Shown here piece by piece: positions 35,345 to 44,164 of a DNA stretch of 64,000 bases. Source of the stretch: Flavobacteriaceae bacterium UBA7684 (GTDB lineage: Bacteria > Bacteroidota > Bacteroidia > Flavobacteriales > Flavobacteriaceae); the NCBI GenBank assembly GCA_002482885.1, contig DLGW01000005.1, positions 252,533 through 316,532 on the forward strand, in the 5' to 3' direction. The notes below the pieces were generated by a model. The model saw only the letters and a program-made list of their open reading frames with translations, had not been told where the DNA came from and did no database searches. A program made the position numbers and the translations under genes. Numbering within the stretch: position 1 is the first letter of the stretch; the number at the start of each line of letters is the position of its first letter.

Positions 35345-36837
35345 TGACAGACATATACGAAGACATAAAGAATATCATTATTGATGCCGAACAAAACTTA
35401 CCGGTGAATTCTTGGAAAGTAGAGGGAATAAGTATTTGGCCTTTTATAAGAATTATGATTTTTATGGAAGTCATTAATAATGAATTAATTTTAAAAAATA
35501 AAACAAAAATAAAAGAACAAAAAGAGGTTAAAAATCTAAATATTATTGAAAAATTTTTATCAATGATATTAAACACATTTAAATATAGAATTTGGTTAAA
35601 AAAATTAAAGAGTAAAAGAATATTGTTTTTGGGGGCTGATTCTTTTAGGGTGGATATGGATGGTAAAAGATTTAACAGGTTTTTTGATCCATTAATTGAA
35701 GAATACAATTTAGAAAATTGTTCAGCTCATCTAGAATATCATGTAGATAAAAAAAATAATTATTATAACAATACAATAAATTATCTTCAAGGATTAAATT
35801 ATTATGATAACTCATTTTATAAACTAATATTTTATTTTCGATACATGTTTATGAAAAAAAACAATTTTGAAAAATATGATGTTTTTTTTAAAACGATAGA
35901 AAATAATCAATTAACAGCAACAATTTCATCAAAATATTCTATAGATAAATTATTTAAGTACAATATTAAAAGGTGGCTTTTCTTGTATAAGAATCAATTG
36001 CGTATAATAAAAAAAATAAAACCGAATAAAGTTTTTACATTGTCATATTACAATGATCAAGTAATGTTGCTAATTCATGCTGCAAATCAATTAAAAATTG
36101 ATGTAATTGAAATTCAACACGGACCGATTGCAAACAAACACCTGGCCTATGGTAATTGGTTAAAAATTCCTGAAGAAGGATATTCAGTTTTACCAAATAA
36201 ATATTGGTGTTGGGATATTTATTCTAAAGAAGTAATAGATTCTTCACTAGGTAAGAATAATAAAATTAAATCATTTGTTGGGGGTCATCCGTGGATTAAA
36301 TATTGGAATTCTAAGAATGCACAATATAATATTAAGGATAACATAATATTGTTTTCTTGCCAACCTGAGCCTAACAATCTAGAGAGATATTTATCGACAA
36401 CTTTTGTAGAGTTAATAAAAAAATCTGAATTTAAATGGTATTTCAGACTTCATCCTCGCCAGATTCATGAAAAAGAAACAATAATTAAATATTTAAAAGA
36501 TATTGGATTGTATGATTTTGTTGACGTAGAAAACGCTACGAATATACCATTGCCTATTTTATTAAATAAATCTTTTTTACATATTACTCCTGTTTCTGGA
36601 ACTACAATAGAGGCTTCATTGTTTAATGTACATACCATATTACTAGATAGTTTATCTATTGATTATTATTCGAAAATTATACAACAAGGGTTAGCTACTT
36701 ATATCAATCCATTTTCATTAGAATTCGAAGCAGAATTATCCGTTTTTCTTAATATTAAACGATTAAAATCAACAAAACAAAACAAACAATTTTTAGAAAT
36801 CGATAACTTTAAAGTAAAATCATTATTAAATGAATAG
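35344..36837 (+). CDS. Putative glycosyltransferase, candidate nonulosonate transferase
   Basis: 497 residues, no signal peptide. The N-terminal half is Lys/Asn-rich and unrecognised. The C-terminal half has VIEIQHGPIANKHLAYGNW (about 257-275), SFVGGHPWIKYW, FRLHPRQIHEKE and PVSGTTIEASLFNVHTIL, a pattern seen in GT-B transferases of the capsule/sialyl type (His-Gly and His-Pro motifs for nucleotide binding). Its 1-base overlap with pseI ties it to the first block, so transfer of the finished sugar is a reasonable guess. It is not recognisable as a named family. Confidence 0.6.
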   Translation: MTDIYEDIKNIIIDAEQNLPVNSWKVEGISIWPFIRIMIFMEVINNELILKNKTKIKEQKEVKNLNIIEKFLSMILNTFKYRIWLKKLKSKRILFLGADSFRVDMDGKRFNRFFDPLIEEYNLENCSAHLEYHVDKKNNYYNNTINYLQGLNYYDNSFYKLIFYFRYMFMKKNNFEKYDVFFKTIENNQLTATISSKYSIDKLFKYNIKRWLFLYKNQLRIIKKIKPNKVFTLSYYNDQVMLLIHAANQLKIDVIEIQHGPIANKHLAYGNWLKIPEEGYSVLPNKYWCWDIYSKEVIDSSLGKNNKIKSFVGGHPWIKYWNSKNAQYNIKDNIILFSCQPEPNNLERYLSTTFVELIKKSEFKWYFRLHPRQIHEKETIIKYLKDIGLYDFVDVENATNIPLPILLNKSFLHITPVSGTTIEASLFNVHTILLDSLSIDYYSKIIQQGLATYINPFSLEFEAELSVFLNIKRLKSTKQNKQFLEIDNFKVKSLLNE

Positions 36838-36954
36838 CTTATAACTATTATTAGTCTAACTTTTAACTGTTCAAAATTTGTATCTGAAACCATTGAAAGT
36901 ATAATAAAATAGATTTACACAAGTTGGGAGTGTATAATTGTAGATGACATCGTA
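36838..36954 (+). pseudogene. N-terminal relic of a family 2 glycosyltransferase
   Basis: Directly after the preceding stop, in the same frame, the DNA reads LITIISLTFNCSKFVSETIE then SIIK-stop-IYTSWECIIVDD, the first strand-helix-strand of GT2 enzymes (compare the intact copy at 43187). It is broken by TAG at 36910 and 36955, and the rest of the enzyme is gone. The following 218 bases up to the neuB start are A/T-rich and hold nothing recognisable. Confidence 0.75.
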
Positions 36955-37172
36955 TAGACAGTATATATGAATTTACTTAAGAAAACCATTGTAAATAAGT
37001 ATACAGAAATAGTAAAGAAATTTTAAATACAATTCAACAATCTTTTTTTAAACACAATCAGATTAAGGTTTTAAAATCACAATTTTAATTTTATTAGATA
37101 AATACATTTTTTAAGCCACTTACCATGGCATTGTTTAGTGAAAAAAATAAAAATGAATTACATTTAATTGCC

Positions 37173-38168
37173 ATGTTTATAATAGCCGAAATCGCACAAG
37201 CTCACGAAGGAAGTTTAGGAATGGTACATTCCTACATAGACGCTTTGGCAACAACAGGTGTGGATGCTATTAAGTTTCAAATGCACATCCCTGAAGCGGA
37301 AAGCAGCGAATACGAACCATTTAGAGTGAAGTTTTCTTATGAGGACGATACTAGATTTGATTATTGGAAAAGGATGAGTTTTACTTTAGAGCAATGGAAA
37401 GGGATTAAAACACATTGTGATGAGGTTGGATTAGAATTTATGTGCTCACCATTTAGTAATATGGCTGTAGAGCAGTTAGAACAAATAGGTGTTAAAAGAT
37501 ACAAGATAGGTTCTGGGGAAGTTAATAATCTTTTAATTTTAGAGAAAATTTCCCAAACCGGAAAACCAATTATTTTATCTTCTGGTATGAGTAATTTTGA
37601 AGAATTAGATCAAACGGTTTCGTTTTTAAAAGACCGAAAAGTTTCATTTTCCATATTACAATGTACTACATCGTATCCTACACAGCCCGAACAATACGGA
37701 TTGAATGTCATTCAAGAATTAAAAAACAGATATCAAGTTACGGTTGGGTATTCTGATCATTCCGCACAAATAGAAACTTGTATTGCGGCTACAGCATTAG
37801 GGGCAGAAATTTTGGAATTTCATGTGGTATTCGACAGAAGACAGTTCGGCCCCGATTCCAAATCATCTTTAACCATAGATGAAACTAAAGCTTTGGTTCA
37901 AAGTGTTAGGAATATTAAAAGAGCCATAGGTAATCCTATAAATAAGTCTGTCAATAATCAGTATAAAGAATTAAAAACTATATTTGAAAAGTCTCTTGCA
38001 ATAAATAAAAATTTACCGAAAGGGCATATCCTTGTTTTTGATGATTTAGAAGCCAAAAAGCCGAAAGGTTATGGATTAGATGCCGTTTATTTTAAAAAAG
38101 TAATAGGTAAAAAGCTAAAGTTCAATAAAAAACAATGGGATTTTTTAAATGACTCTGATTTAGAATGA
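37173..38168 (+). CDS. neuB: N-acetylneuraminate synthase family protein
   Basis: 331 residues from ATG 37173 (MFIIAEIAQAHEGSLG); a frame starting at 37125 adds 16 residues without resemblance to the family. It condenses an N-acetyl-mannosamine-type sugar with phosphoenolpyruvate. VDAIKFQMHIPEAES, FMCSPFSNMAVEQLEQ, RYKIGSGEVNN, LSSGMSNFEEL and VGYSDHSAQ are visible, with a C-terminal SAF domain (from about 270). The neighbours neuC and neuA indicate a complete NeuB-NeuC-NeuA set. A legionaminic acid role (LegI) is possible, but the extra enzymes for that route are not evident. Confidence 0.9.
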   Translation: MFIIAEIAQAHEGSLGMVHSYIDALATTGVDAIKFQMHIPEAESSEYEPFRVKFSYEDDTRFDYWKRMSFTLEQWKGIKTHCDEVGLEFMCSPFSNMAVEQLEQIGVKRYKIGSGEVNNLLILEKISQTGKPIILSSGMSNFEELDQTVSFLKDRKVSFSILQCTTSYPTQPEQYGLNVIQELKNRYQVTVGYSDHSAQIETCIAATALGAEILEFHVVFDRRQFGPDSKSSLTIDETKALVQSVRNIKRAIGNPINKSVNNQYKELKTIFEKSLAINKNLPKGHILVFDDLEAKKPKGYGLDAVYFKKVIGKKLKFNKKQWDFLNDSDLE

Positions 38169-39325
38169 ATAAAAGAAAAATAGCTGTAGTAATAACAGCA
38201 AGGCCTTCGTATAGTCGGGTAAAAACAGTTTTAACAGCAATAAAAAACCATCCGAAATTAGAGCTGCAATTGATTATTGCGGCTTCTGCTTTGTTAGACA
38301 GATATGGTTCTGCTGTAAATTATATCGAAAAAGATGGTTTTAAAATAGACGCCAAAGTTTTTAACGTTTTAGAGGGGGAAAATCTTACTGCTGCAGCGAA
38401 AACTACTGGGATTGGAATTTTAGAGTTATCTACAGTTTTTGATAATCTAAAACCAGATGTCGTAGTTACAGTAGCTGATCGATTTGAGACCATGGCAACC
38501 GCCATATCTGCTTCTTATATGAATATTCCTTTGGCTCATATACAAGGCGGAGAAGTGACTGGAAACATAGATGAAAAAGTACGCCATTCCATTACCAAAT
38601 TAGCTGATTATCACTTTGTAGCTTCTGAAGGAGCTAAAGAAAGAGTCATTAAGTTGGGTGAAAATCCCGATTTTGTGTTTAATACGGGCTGTCCGTCTAT
38701 AGATTTGGCTAAACAAGTTAAAGATCATAGCAATACTTTACCTTTTAACCCTTATGAAAAATATGGTGGAGTAGGGGCAAAACCCGATTTGTCTAAAGGA
38801 TATATTGTGGTAATGCAACATCCGGTAACTACCGAATACCAAGATTCCAGAAAACATATCGAAGCCACTCTACAAGCCATAAATCAAATAGATATTCCTG
38901 CTTTGTGGTTTTGGCCTAATGTTGATGCAGGCGCCGATGGTACTTCTTCCGGAATCAGAGCTTTTAGAGAATCAAATTCTTTACCCAACGTTCATTTTTT
39001 TAAAAATATGGAAGGCGTTGATTTTCTCCATTTATTGAATCATTCTAAATGCTTGATTGGAAATTCGAGTGTTGGAATTCGTGAATGTGCCTATTTAGGA
39101 GTTCCGGTAGTCAATATAGGTTCTAGACAAAACAGAAGGGATAGAGGGAATAATGTAGTAGATGTAGATTACGATAAAGAGCAAATTAAAAATGCGGTTA
39201 GGCAGATAGTTTTGGACGGAAAGCCTCAACCCTCAGTGGTTTATGGTGGCGGTGATGCGGGAATTCAAATTGCGGAATTATTAGAAAAATTGCCGTTGAG
39301 GTTTCACAAAACAATAATGTATTAA
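38165..39325 (+). CDS. neuC: UDP-N-acetylglucosamine 2-epimerase, hydrolysing
   Basis: 386 residues, GT-B-like epimerase fold of the NeuC/LegG type: hydrolyses UDP-GlcNAc (or a diamino analogue) to the free ManNAc-type sugar for NeuB. VVITARPSYSRVKTVL (about 7-22), VVTVADRFETMATAIS, AHIQGGEVTGNIDEKVRHS and LIGNSSVGIRECAYLGVPVVNIG are diagnostic. It overlaps neuB by 4 bases and neuA by one base. It supplies the hydrolysing step of the second nonulosonate pathway. Confidence 0.93.
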   Translation: MNKRKIAVVITARPSYSRVKTVLTAIKNHPKLELQLIIAASALLDRYGSAVNYIEKDGFKIDAKVFNVLEGENLTAAAKTTGIGILELSTVFDNLKPDVVVTVADRFETMATAISASYMNIPLAHIQGGEVTGNIDEKVRHSITKLADYHFVASEGAKERVIKLGENPDFVFNTGCPSIDLAKQVKDHSNTLPFNPYEKYGGVGAKPDLSKGYIVVMQHPVTTEYQDSRKHIEATLQAINQIDIPALWFWPNVDAGADGTSSGIRAFRESNSLPNVHFFKNMEGVDFLHLLNHSKCLIGNSSVGIRECAYLGVPVVNIGSRQNRRDRGNNVVDVDYDKEQIKNAVRQIVLDGKPQPSVVYGGGDAGIQIAELLEKLPLRFHKTIMY

Positions 39326-40020
39326 TGAAAGTATTAGGGATAATTCCTGCAAGGGGGGGGTCAAAAGGGGTTCCCAGAAAGAACATAAAATTATTGGGTA
39401 ATCAGCCATTGATTTCTTATACCATAAATCAAGCATTAAATAGTAAATACCTTTCCAAGGTTATTGTTTCAACGGATGACGAGGAAATTTCAGAGGTAGC
39501 AAAATCATTTGGAGCTGAAGTACCATTTATGCGTCCAAAAGAATTAGCCAATGATACTGCTTCCAGTTTATCAGTAGTATTGCATGCTATTGAATTTCTT
39601 GAAAATATAGGAGAAAATTATGACGCAGTTTGTTTGCTTCAGCCAACATGTCCCTTTAGAGAAGAAAGTCTTATAGATAGAGCAATCACGGAATTTTCCA
39701 ATAAAAATTCAGATGCTTTAGTTAGCGTACTAAAAGTACCTCATGAATATAATCCTCATTGGACTTTTGAAACAGACGGTAATGGATTGTTGAAAATTTC
39801 TACAGGAGAAGATGAGATTATAAAAAGAAGACAAGATTTACCGAATGCTTTTTTTAGAGATGGAGCTATTTATATTACACAGGTAAGTGTAATAAAGTCG
39901 AATAGTTTATATGGTAATAAGCTTGCTTTCATTGAAAATAACCCTATGTATTATGTAAATATTGATACCTTAGAAGATTGGGAAAAAGCTGAATTAATTT
40001 ATAAAAAGTTTCTTAAGTAA
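39325..40020 (+). CDS. neuA: CMP-N-acetylneuraminate cytidylyltransferase
   Basis: 231 residues activating the nine-carbon acid as its CMP ester. IIPARGGSKGVPRKNIKLLG (5-24) is the CTP-binding loop, followed by VIVSTDDEEISEVA, LLQPTCPFREESLIDRA and NAFFRDGAIYITQ, all standard for acylneuraminate cytidylyltransferases. A run of seven G (39353-39359, GCAAGGGGGGG) encodes part of the CTP loop. It completes the neuBCA unit; the preceding cluster has a distinct SpsF-type enzyme for the same step. Confidence 0.93.
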   Translation: MKVLGIIPARGGSKGVPRKNIKLLGNQPLISYTINQALNSKYLSKVIVSTDDEEISEVAKSFGAEVPFMRPKELANDTASSLSVVLHAIEFLENIGENYDAVCLLQPTCPFREESLIDRAITEFSNKNSDALVSVLKVPHEYNPHWTFETDGNGLLKISTGEDEIIKRRQDLPNAFFRDGAIYITQVSVIKSNSLYGNKLAFIENNPMYYVNIDTLEDWEKAELIYKKFLK

Positions 40021-40041
40021 ACGATAACAAGACGTTTAAAA

Positions 40042-41430
40042 ATGAAAAAAATAATTGTTCTACTACCAGATGGTGTCGGGTTAAGAAATTTTGTACACAC
40101 GGATTTTTATATTGAAGGCTCAAAAAAATTTGAAGTAAAATTTTTGAATTTAACTCCGTTTGAATTAACGGAATTAGGGATTAATCAAATTAAACCTAAA
40201 AAAATAAAAAATCACTTCCTTACAGAAATTTATAAAAATGCCAGAAGACAAATAGAACTTAATTTATTTAAGGAGCGTTATAATGATGATATATACAAAG
40301 GATATCAGTCGATATTTAAAATTAAAAACTTAAAAACCTTATTTAAGGTTTCGTTTACTCGATTATTGATAAAAATTTACCACAATGAAAATGGGCTAAA
40401 AATAATAAGAGAGCGTATAAAAAAAATTGAAAGTAAAACTAATTTTTACAAAGAATGTATAGAGTTACTTTCACAGGAAAAACCAGATTTCGTCTTTTGT
40501 ACAAACCAAAGGCCTTCTACCGCAATAGCTCCAATTATAGCCGCCCAACATTTAGGAATACCAACGGGAACATTTATTTTTTCGTGGGATAATTTGCCTA
40601 AAGCTACCATGGTTATTGAACCAGATTATTATTTTGTATGGAGTGAACACATGAAGGGGGAATTATTAAAATATTATAATTACGTGGATCCCTCTAAAGT
40701 TTATATTACAGGAACCCCTCAGTTTGAAAATCATTTGGACAGTCGATACTTGACTTCTCGAGAGCAATTCATGAGTGAGTTTAATTTAGATTCTAGTAAA
40801 AGGTATCTGTGTTATTCGGGAGACGATATAACTACATCGCCAAATGATCAGCTTTATATAAAAGACATAATTAAAGCTGTAAGGAATTTAAATGAAAAAG
40901 GATATAACTTAGGAATTATTTTTAGAAGATGTCCAGTTGATTTTCGAGATAGGTACGATAAAGTAATACAAGAGAATAAAGATATATTGTTTCCTATAAA
41001 TCCGAGTTGGAAAAAAATAAAAGATTCTTGGAATACTATTTTGCCTTTAAAGGAGGATTTAAGGTTATTAGTAAATACAACAGCACACACAGAGCTAGTT
41101 ATAAATGTTGCTTCATCGATGGTTTTTGATTTTGTCATTCATAAAAAACCTTGCTTGTATTTAAATTATGAAGTTCAAAACAAAGACATTAAAGAACATT
41201 CCATACTTAAAATATATAAGTATGTTCATTTTAGATCCATGAAAGAAGGTTCCGTAATATGGATGAATAATCTTGAAGATATTGAACAATATATTATTAA
41301 AGGACTAAATTGTGATTCAAACATTATTAATAATGCCCAATCATGGTTCGAAAAGATAAATGTTCATCCAATAGAAAATTCATCGGTTAGAATTGTGAAT
41401 TCTATAAACACAATATTAGAGGCCAAATGA
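40042..41430 (+). CDS. Putative GT-B glycosyltransferase next to neuA
   Basis: 462 residues starting MKKIIVLLPDGVGLRNFVHT. FVFCTNQRPSTAIAPIIAAQ (about 152-171), FIFSWDNLPKATM, DYYFVWSEHMKGELLKYY and YITGTPQFENH indicate a GT-B enzyme of the UDP-glycosyltransferase/glycogen phosphorylase-like superfamily. It contains no classical sialyltransferase motif that I can see. Position directly after neuA and a 4-base overlap with a formyltransferase gene make it the best candidate for transferring the second nonulosonic acid. Function is inferred. Confidence 0.65.
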   Translation: MKKIIVLLPDGVGLRNFVHTDFYIEGSKKFEVKFLNLTPFELTELGINQIKPKKIKNHFLTEIYKNARRQIELNLFKERYNDDIYKGYQSIFKIKNLKTLFKVSFTRLLIKIYHNENGLKIIRERIKKIESKTNFYKECIELLSQEKPDFVFCTNQRPSTAIAPIIAAQHLGIPTGTFIFSWDNLPKATMVIEPDYYFVWSEHMKGELLKYYNYVDPSKVYITGTPQFENHLDSRYLTSREQFMSEFNLDSSKRYLCYSGDDITTSPNDQLYIKDIIKAVRNLNEKGYNLGIIFRRCPVDFRDRYDKVIQENKDILFPINPSWKKIKDSWNTILPLKEDLRLLVNTTAHTELVINVASSMVFDFVIHKKPCLYLNYEVQNKDIKEHSILKIYKYVHFRSMKEGSVIWMNNLEDIEQYIIKGLNCDSNIINNAQSWFEKINVHPIENSSVRIVNSINTILEAK

Positions 41431-42236
41431 AAAAAATTGTGTTGATTACAGGGGGAGAAATTCGACATGATTTTTTCAGAAAATATATTGCAAACAGCAA
41501 GGGTATACAGGTATTAAAGACTTATATAGAAGTCCCCGAATTGTCACTAAATCAAAAAATTGATAAGGATTCAAATAACCATTATCGAAGAGAACATCTG
41601 ATAGCCCGAGATCAAACAGAAATAGATTTTTTTAAATTATATATTGATTCAGTTATTGATAATTCAAATCCTAAGAGGATTGTAAAAGGACTAATTAATA
41701 CTCAAGAAAATATAAGCGAAATAAATAATTTAGATCCAGATGTTATTATTTCTTACGGCTGTTCCATAATTAAAGAAGAGTTAATATCTAATTATGAAGG
41801 TCGATTTATAAATATACATTTAGGACTTTCGCCATATTACAGAGGATCTGGTACTAATTATTTTCCATTTGTTAATAATGAACCTCAATATGCAGGAGTT
41901 ACATTTATGCATATTGACACAGGGGTTGATACTGGAGAGATCATACATCAAATAAGACCTGAAATATTTCCAAATGATAATATACATCAAATCGGCAATC
42001 GGTTAATAAAAAATATGACCGAGGAAACGGTTTTGATAATTAATAAGTTTTCAGAGCTAAAAAAACAGAAACAAATAACTGTAGAAACAGATAAGTACTA
42101 TAAAAAGAAAGATTTTACAGAGGAATCTGTTAAAGAAATGTTGCAAAATTTTTCAAACAACATGATAAAGAAATATTTAGACAATAAAGAAAATATAGAT
42201 AGGAAAGTTCCTATAATTCAGAATAAATTAAACTAA
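41427..42236 (+). CDS. Second formyltransferase-family protein
   Basis: 269 residues. The catalytic core FINIHLGLSPYYRGSGTN carries Asn129 and His131, and HIDTGVDTGEI carries Asp168, the Asn-His-Asp triad of N10-formyl-THF-dependent formyltransferases. It lacks the recognisable Fmt/ArnA C-terminal domain of the 33460 enzyme, and its N-terminus (LITGGEIRHDFFRKYI) is of the kind found in sugar-locus formyltransferases. It probably formylates an amino sugar of the second block or of the polymer. Substrate unknown. Confidence 0.82.
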   Translation: MKKIVLITGGEIRHDFFRKYIANSKGIQVLKTYIEVPELSLNQKIDKDSNNHYRREHLIARDQTEIDFFKLYIDSVIDNSNPKRIVKGLINTQENISEINNLDPDVIISYGCSIIKEELISNYEGRFINIHLGLSPYYRGSGTNYFPFVNNEPQYAGVTFMHIDTGVDTGEIIHQIRPEIFPNDNIHQIGNRLIKNMTEETVLIINKFSELKKQKQITVETDKYYKKKDFTEESVKEMLQNFSNNMIKKYLDNKENIDRKVPIIQNKLN

Positions 42237-42240
42237 TAGG

Positions 42241-43176
42241 ATGAAAGCTATAATGTACCATTATGTGCGTCCTTATGATAAAGAATTGCCATATTTTAAG
42301 AATTTAGATTTTACTGATTTTCAAAAACAATTAGATTATTTTGAAAAGGAATTTGGTTTTGTAAATCAAGAAGAGTTTCTGGATTCATTTGAAACAGGAC
42401 ATGCTCCAAAAGGAGTTGTTTTAACTTTTGATGACGGGTTAAGTTGTCATCATCGTTATGTTTATGAGGAGCTTTCAAAGAGAAAATTGTGGGGAATCTT
42501 TTATGTTTCAACAGGTATGTATGAAATTAATAAAATTTTAGATGTTCATAGGACACATATTCTTTTGGGGAAAATTAAAGGAGAGGAGTTATTTAATGTG
42601 TTAAAAAAAATAGTTGATGATAATTTTTTAGTGGATAGTCATAAAAAAGAATTCAATTTGTTTACTTACACAAGACAAAATAACGATGATTATACTAGGG
42701 ATTTTAAAAGAATTTTAAACTATTATATAGATTACTCTAAAAGAGAAAAAGTCATTGATTCATTAATTGAATATTTTCAAATTCCAGAATCTGAGTTAAA
42801 AGTTGAAAATTTCTATTTGAAACATTCAGAAATAATAGAGATGCATAAAAACAGAATGATAATTGGTAGTCATTCTTCAAGTCATAAGTTAATGTCAAAA
42901 CTTTCTATCGAAGATCAAGAAAAAGAAATAATTTCTTCATTTGATTACATAGAAAGAATCTTAGGAGAAAAGTTGAAAACAAAAACATTTTGTTATCCTT
43001 ACGGAGGATTTCATTCTTTTCAGCCTGAAACAGAAGAATTGCTTGCAAAAAATGGATGTAAATTTTCATTTAATGTAGAACAGAGAGATATTGAAACCAA
43101 GGATTTAAAATTTCAATCTCAGGCATTACCTAGATTTGATTGCAATCAATTTCCATTTGGAAAATGTAAACAGTAG
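42241..43176 (+). CDS. Polysaccharide deacetylase family protein (NodB-like)
   Basis: 311 residues, carbohydrate esterase 4 fold: YHYVRPYD at the start, metal-site motif 1 VVLTFDDGLSCHH (TFDDG 62-66), motif 2 IGSHSSSHKLMSKLS and motif 3 FCYPYGGFHSF. It has no signal peptide, so it would act on a cytoplasmic or lipid-linked amino sugar, perhaps removing an N-acetyl group that can then be formylated by the enzyme encoded just before. That link is inference. Confidence 0.88.
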   Translation: MKAIMYHYVRPYDKELPYFKNLDFTDFQKQLDYFEKEFGFVNQEEFLDSFETGHAPKGVVLTFDDGLSCHHRYVYEELSKRKLWGIFYVSTGMYEINKILDVHRTHILLGKIKGEELFNVLKKIVDDNFLVDSHKKEFNLFTYTRQNNDDYTRDFKRILNYYIDYSKREKVIDSLIEYFQIPESELKVENFYLKHSEIIEMHKNRMIIGSHSSSHKLMSKLSIEDQEKEIISSFDYIERILGEKLKTKTFCYPYGGFHSFQPETEELLAKNGCKFSFNVEQRDIETKDLKFQSQALPRFDCNQFPFGKCKQ

Positions 43177-43186
43177 ATTCTTAAAA

Positions 43187-44164
43187 ATGAAAAAAGAACC
43201 ACTAGTATCTATAATTATACCCACATTTAATAGAGCAAAATTGCTTTATGAAACTTTGGTTAGTGTAGAAAAACAAACCTATAAAAATTGGGAATGTATT
43301 GTGGTTGATGACGGTTCAGAGGATAATTCTCAGGATGTTGTTCAGAATTTTATTAAAAGAGATTCTCGATTTATTTATTTGCAAAGACCTTCTAATTTAT
43401 TGCCAGGAGGAAATGATGCAAGAAATTTTGGCTTTGAAAATAGTAAGGGTGATTATATCAATTGGTTTGATAGTGATGATGTGATGTTGGAAGAATTTAT
43501 CGAAGAAAAGATTGAAAAATTTACAGATGCGGTTGAAATAGTATTTTGTGGATTTTATCGAACAGATGAAAACTTAGAGGTTAAAAATCAATCTAATTTT
43601 ACTGATTCTACAGATCTTTTTAAGGAATACGTTTTAGGTAAACAGCCCATGGTTACAGATTCGGCCATGTTTAAAAGGAATTTCTTAACTAATAAAAAGC
43701 TTTTTAATTCAATTATTTTAAGAGGTCAAGAAACGGAATTTTTTTCTAGATTATTTTTTGATTTAAAAGTAGGACAATATATTTTGTTAAATAAAGGATT
43801 GTTTCTACACAGAACGCATGTAGAAAGGAAGTCTTCTGAAAATCAGACATATAAAAAAGATTTTAAAAGGTCAGAGTTTTATGTTGTAAATCAATTATTA
43901 GGATTTTCAATTAAAAGAAATGACTTTGAACTCGTTCAAATATTCTATAAATCTCATATAAACCTTATATTTAAGGCGTTAGAATACAAGGATTATGAAA
44001 ATGTATTGTTACTGAAAAATGGATTAAAAAAATATTCTAAAAACAATAATCTGATATTTTGTCTTCTTAATTTGGGGCTTTTTTTAAACCCTGTTTTAAG
44101 TCCTGTTTCACTTAGGCTAGATTTATTTTTAAAAAATATAAAATTCAGAGCATATGCTGTTTAA
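43187..44164 (+). CDS. Family 2 glycosyltransferase
   Basis: 325 residues from ATG 43187 (MKKEPLVSIIIPTFNRAK), 10 bases after the deacetylase stop; the longer frame from 43136 runs inside that gene. GT-A core: TYKNWECIVVDDGSEDNSQ (about 32-50), LPGGNDARNFGFENSKGDYI and the DxD-type WFDSDDVMLEEF. The C-terminal 100 residues are hydrophobic-basic but not clear TM helices. Sugar specificity unknown. Confidence 0.9.
   Translation: MKKEPLVSIIIPTFNRAKLLYETLVSVEKQTYKNWECIVVDDGSEDNSQDVVQNFIKRDSRFIYLQRPSNLLPGGNDARNFGFENSKGDYINWFDSDDVMLEEFIEEKIEKFTDAVEIVFCGFYRTDENLEVKNQSNFTDSTDLFKEYVLGKQPMVTDSAMFKRNFLTNKKLFNSIILRGQETEFFSRLFFDLKVGQYILLNKGLFLHRTHVERKSSENQTYKKDFKRSEFYVVNQLLGFSIKRNDFELVQIFYKSHINLIFKALEYKDYENVLLLKNGLKKYSKNNNLIFCLLNLGLFLNPVLSPVSLRLDLFLKNIKFRAYAV

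Noticed and set aside
37125..37172. Sixteen-residue N-terminal extension of NeuB
   Set aside because: The extension does not resemble the family; the conserved FIIAEIAQAHEGS start follows directly from ATG 37173.
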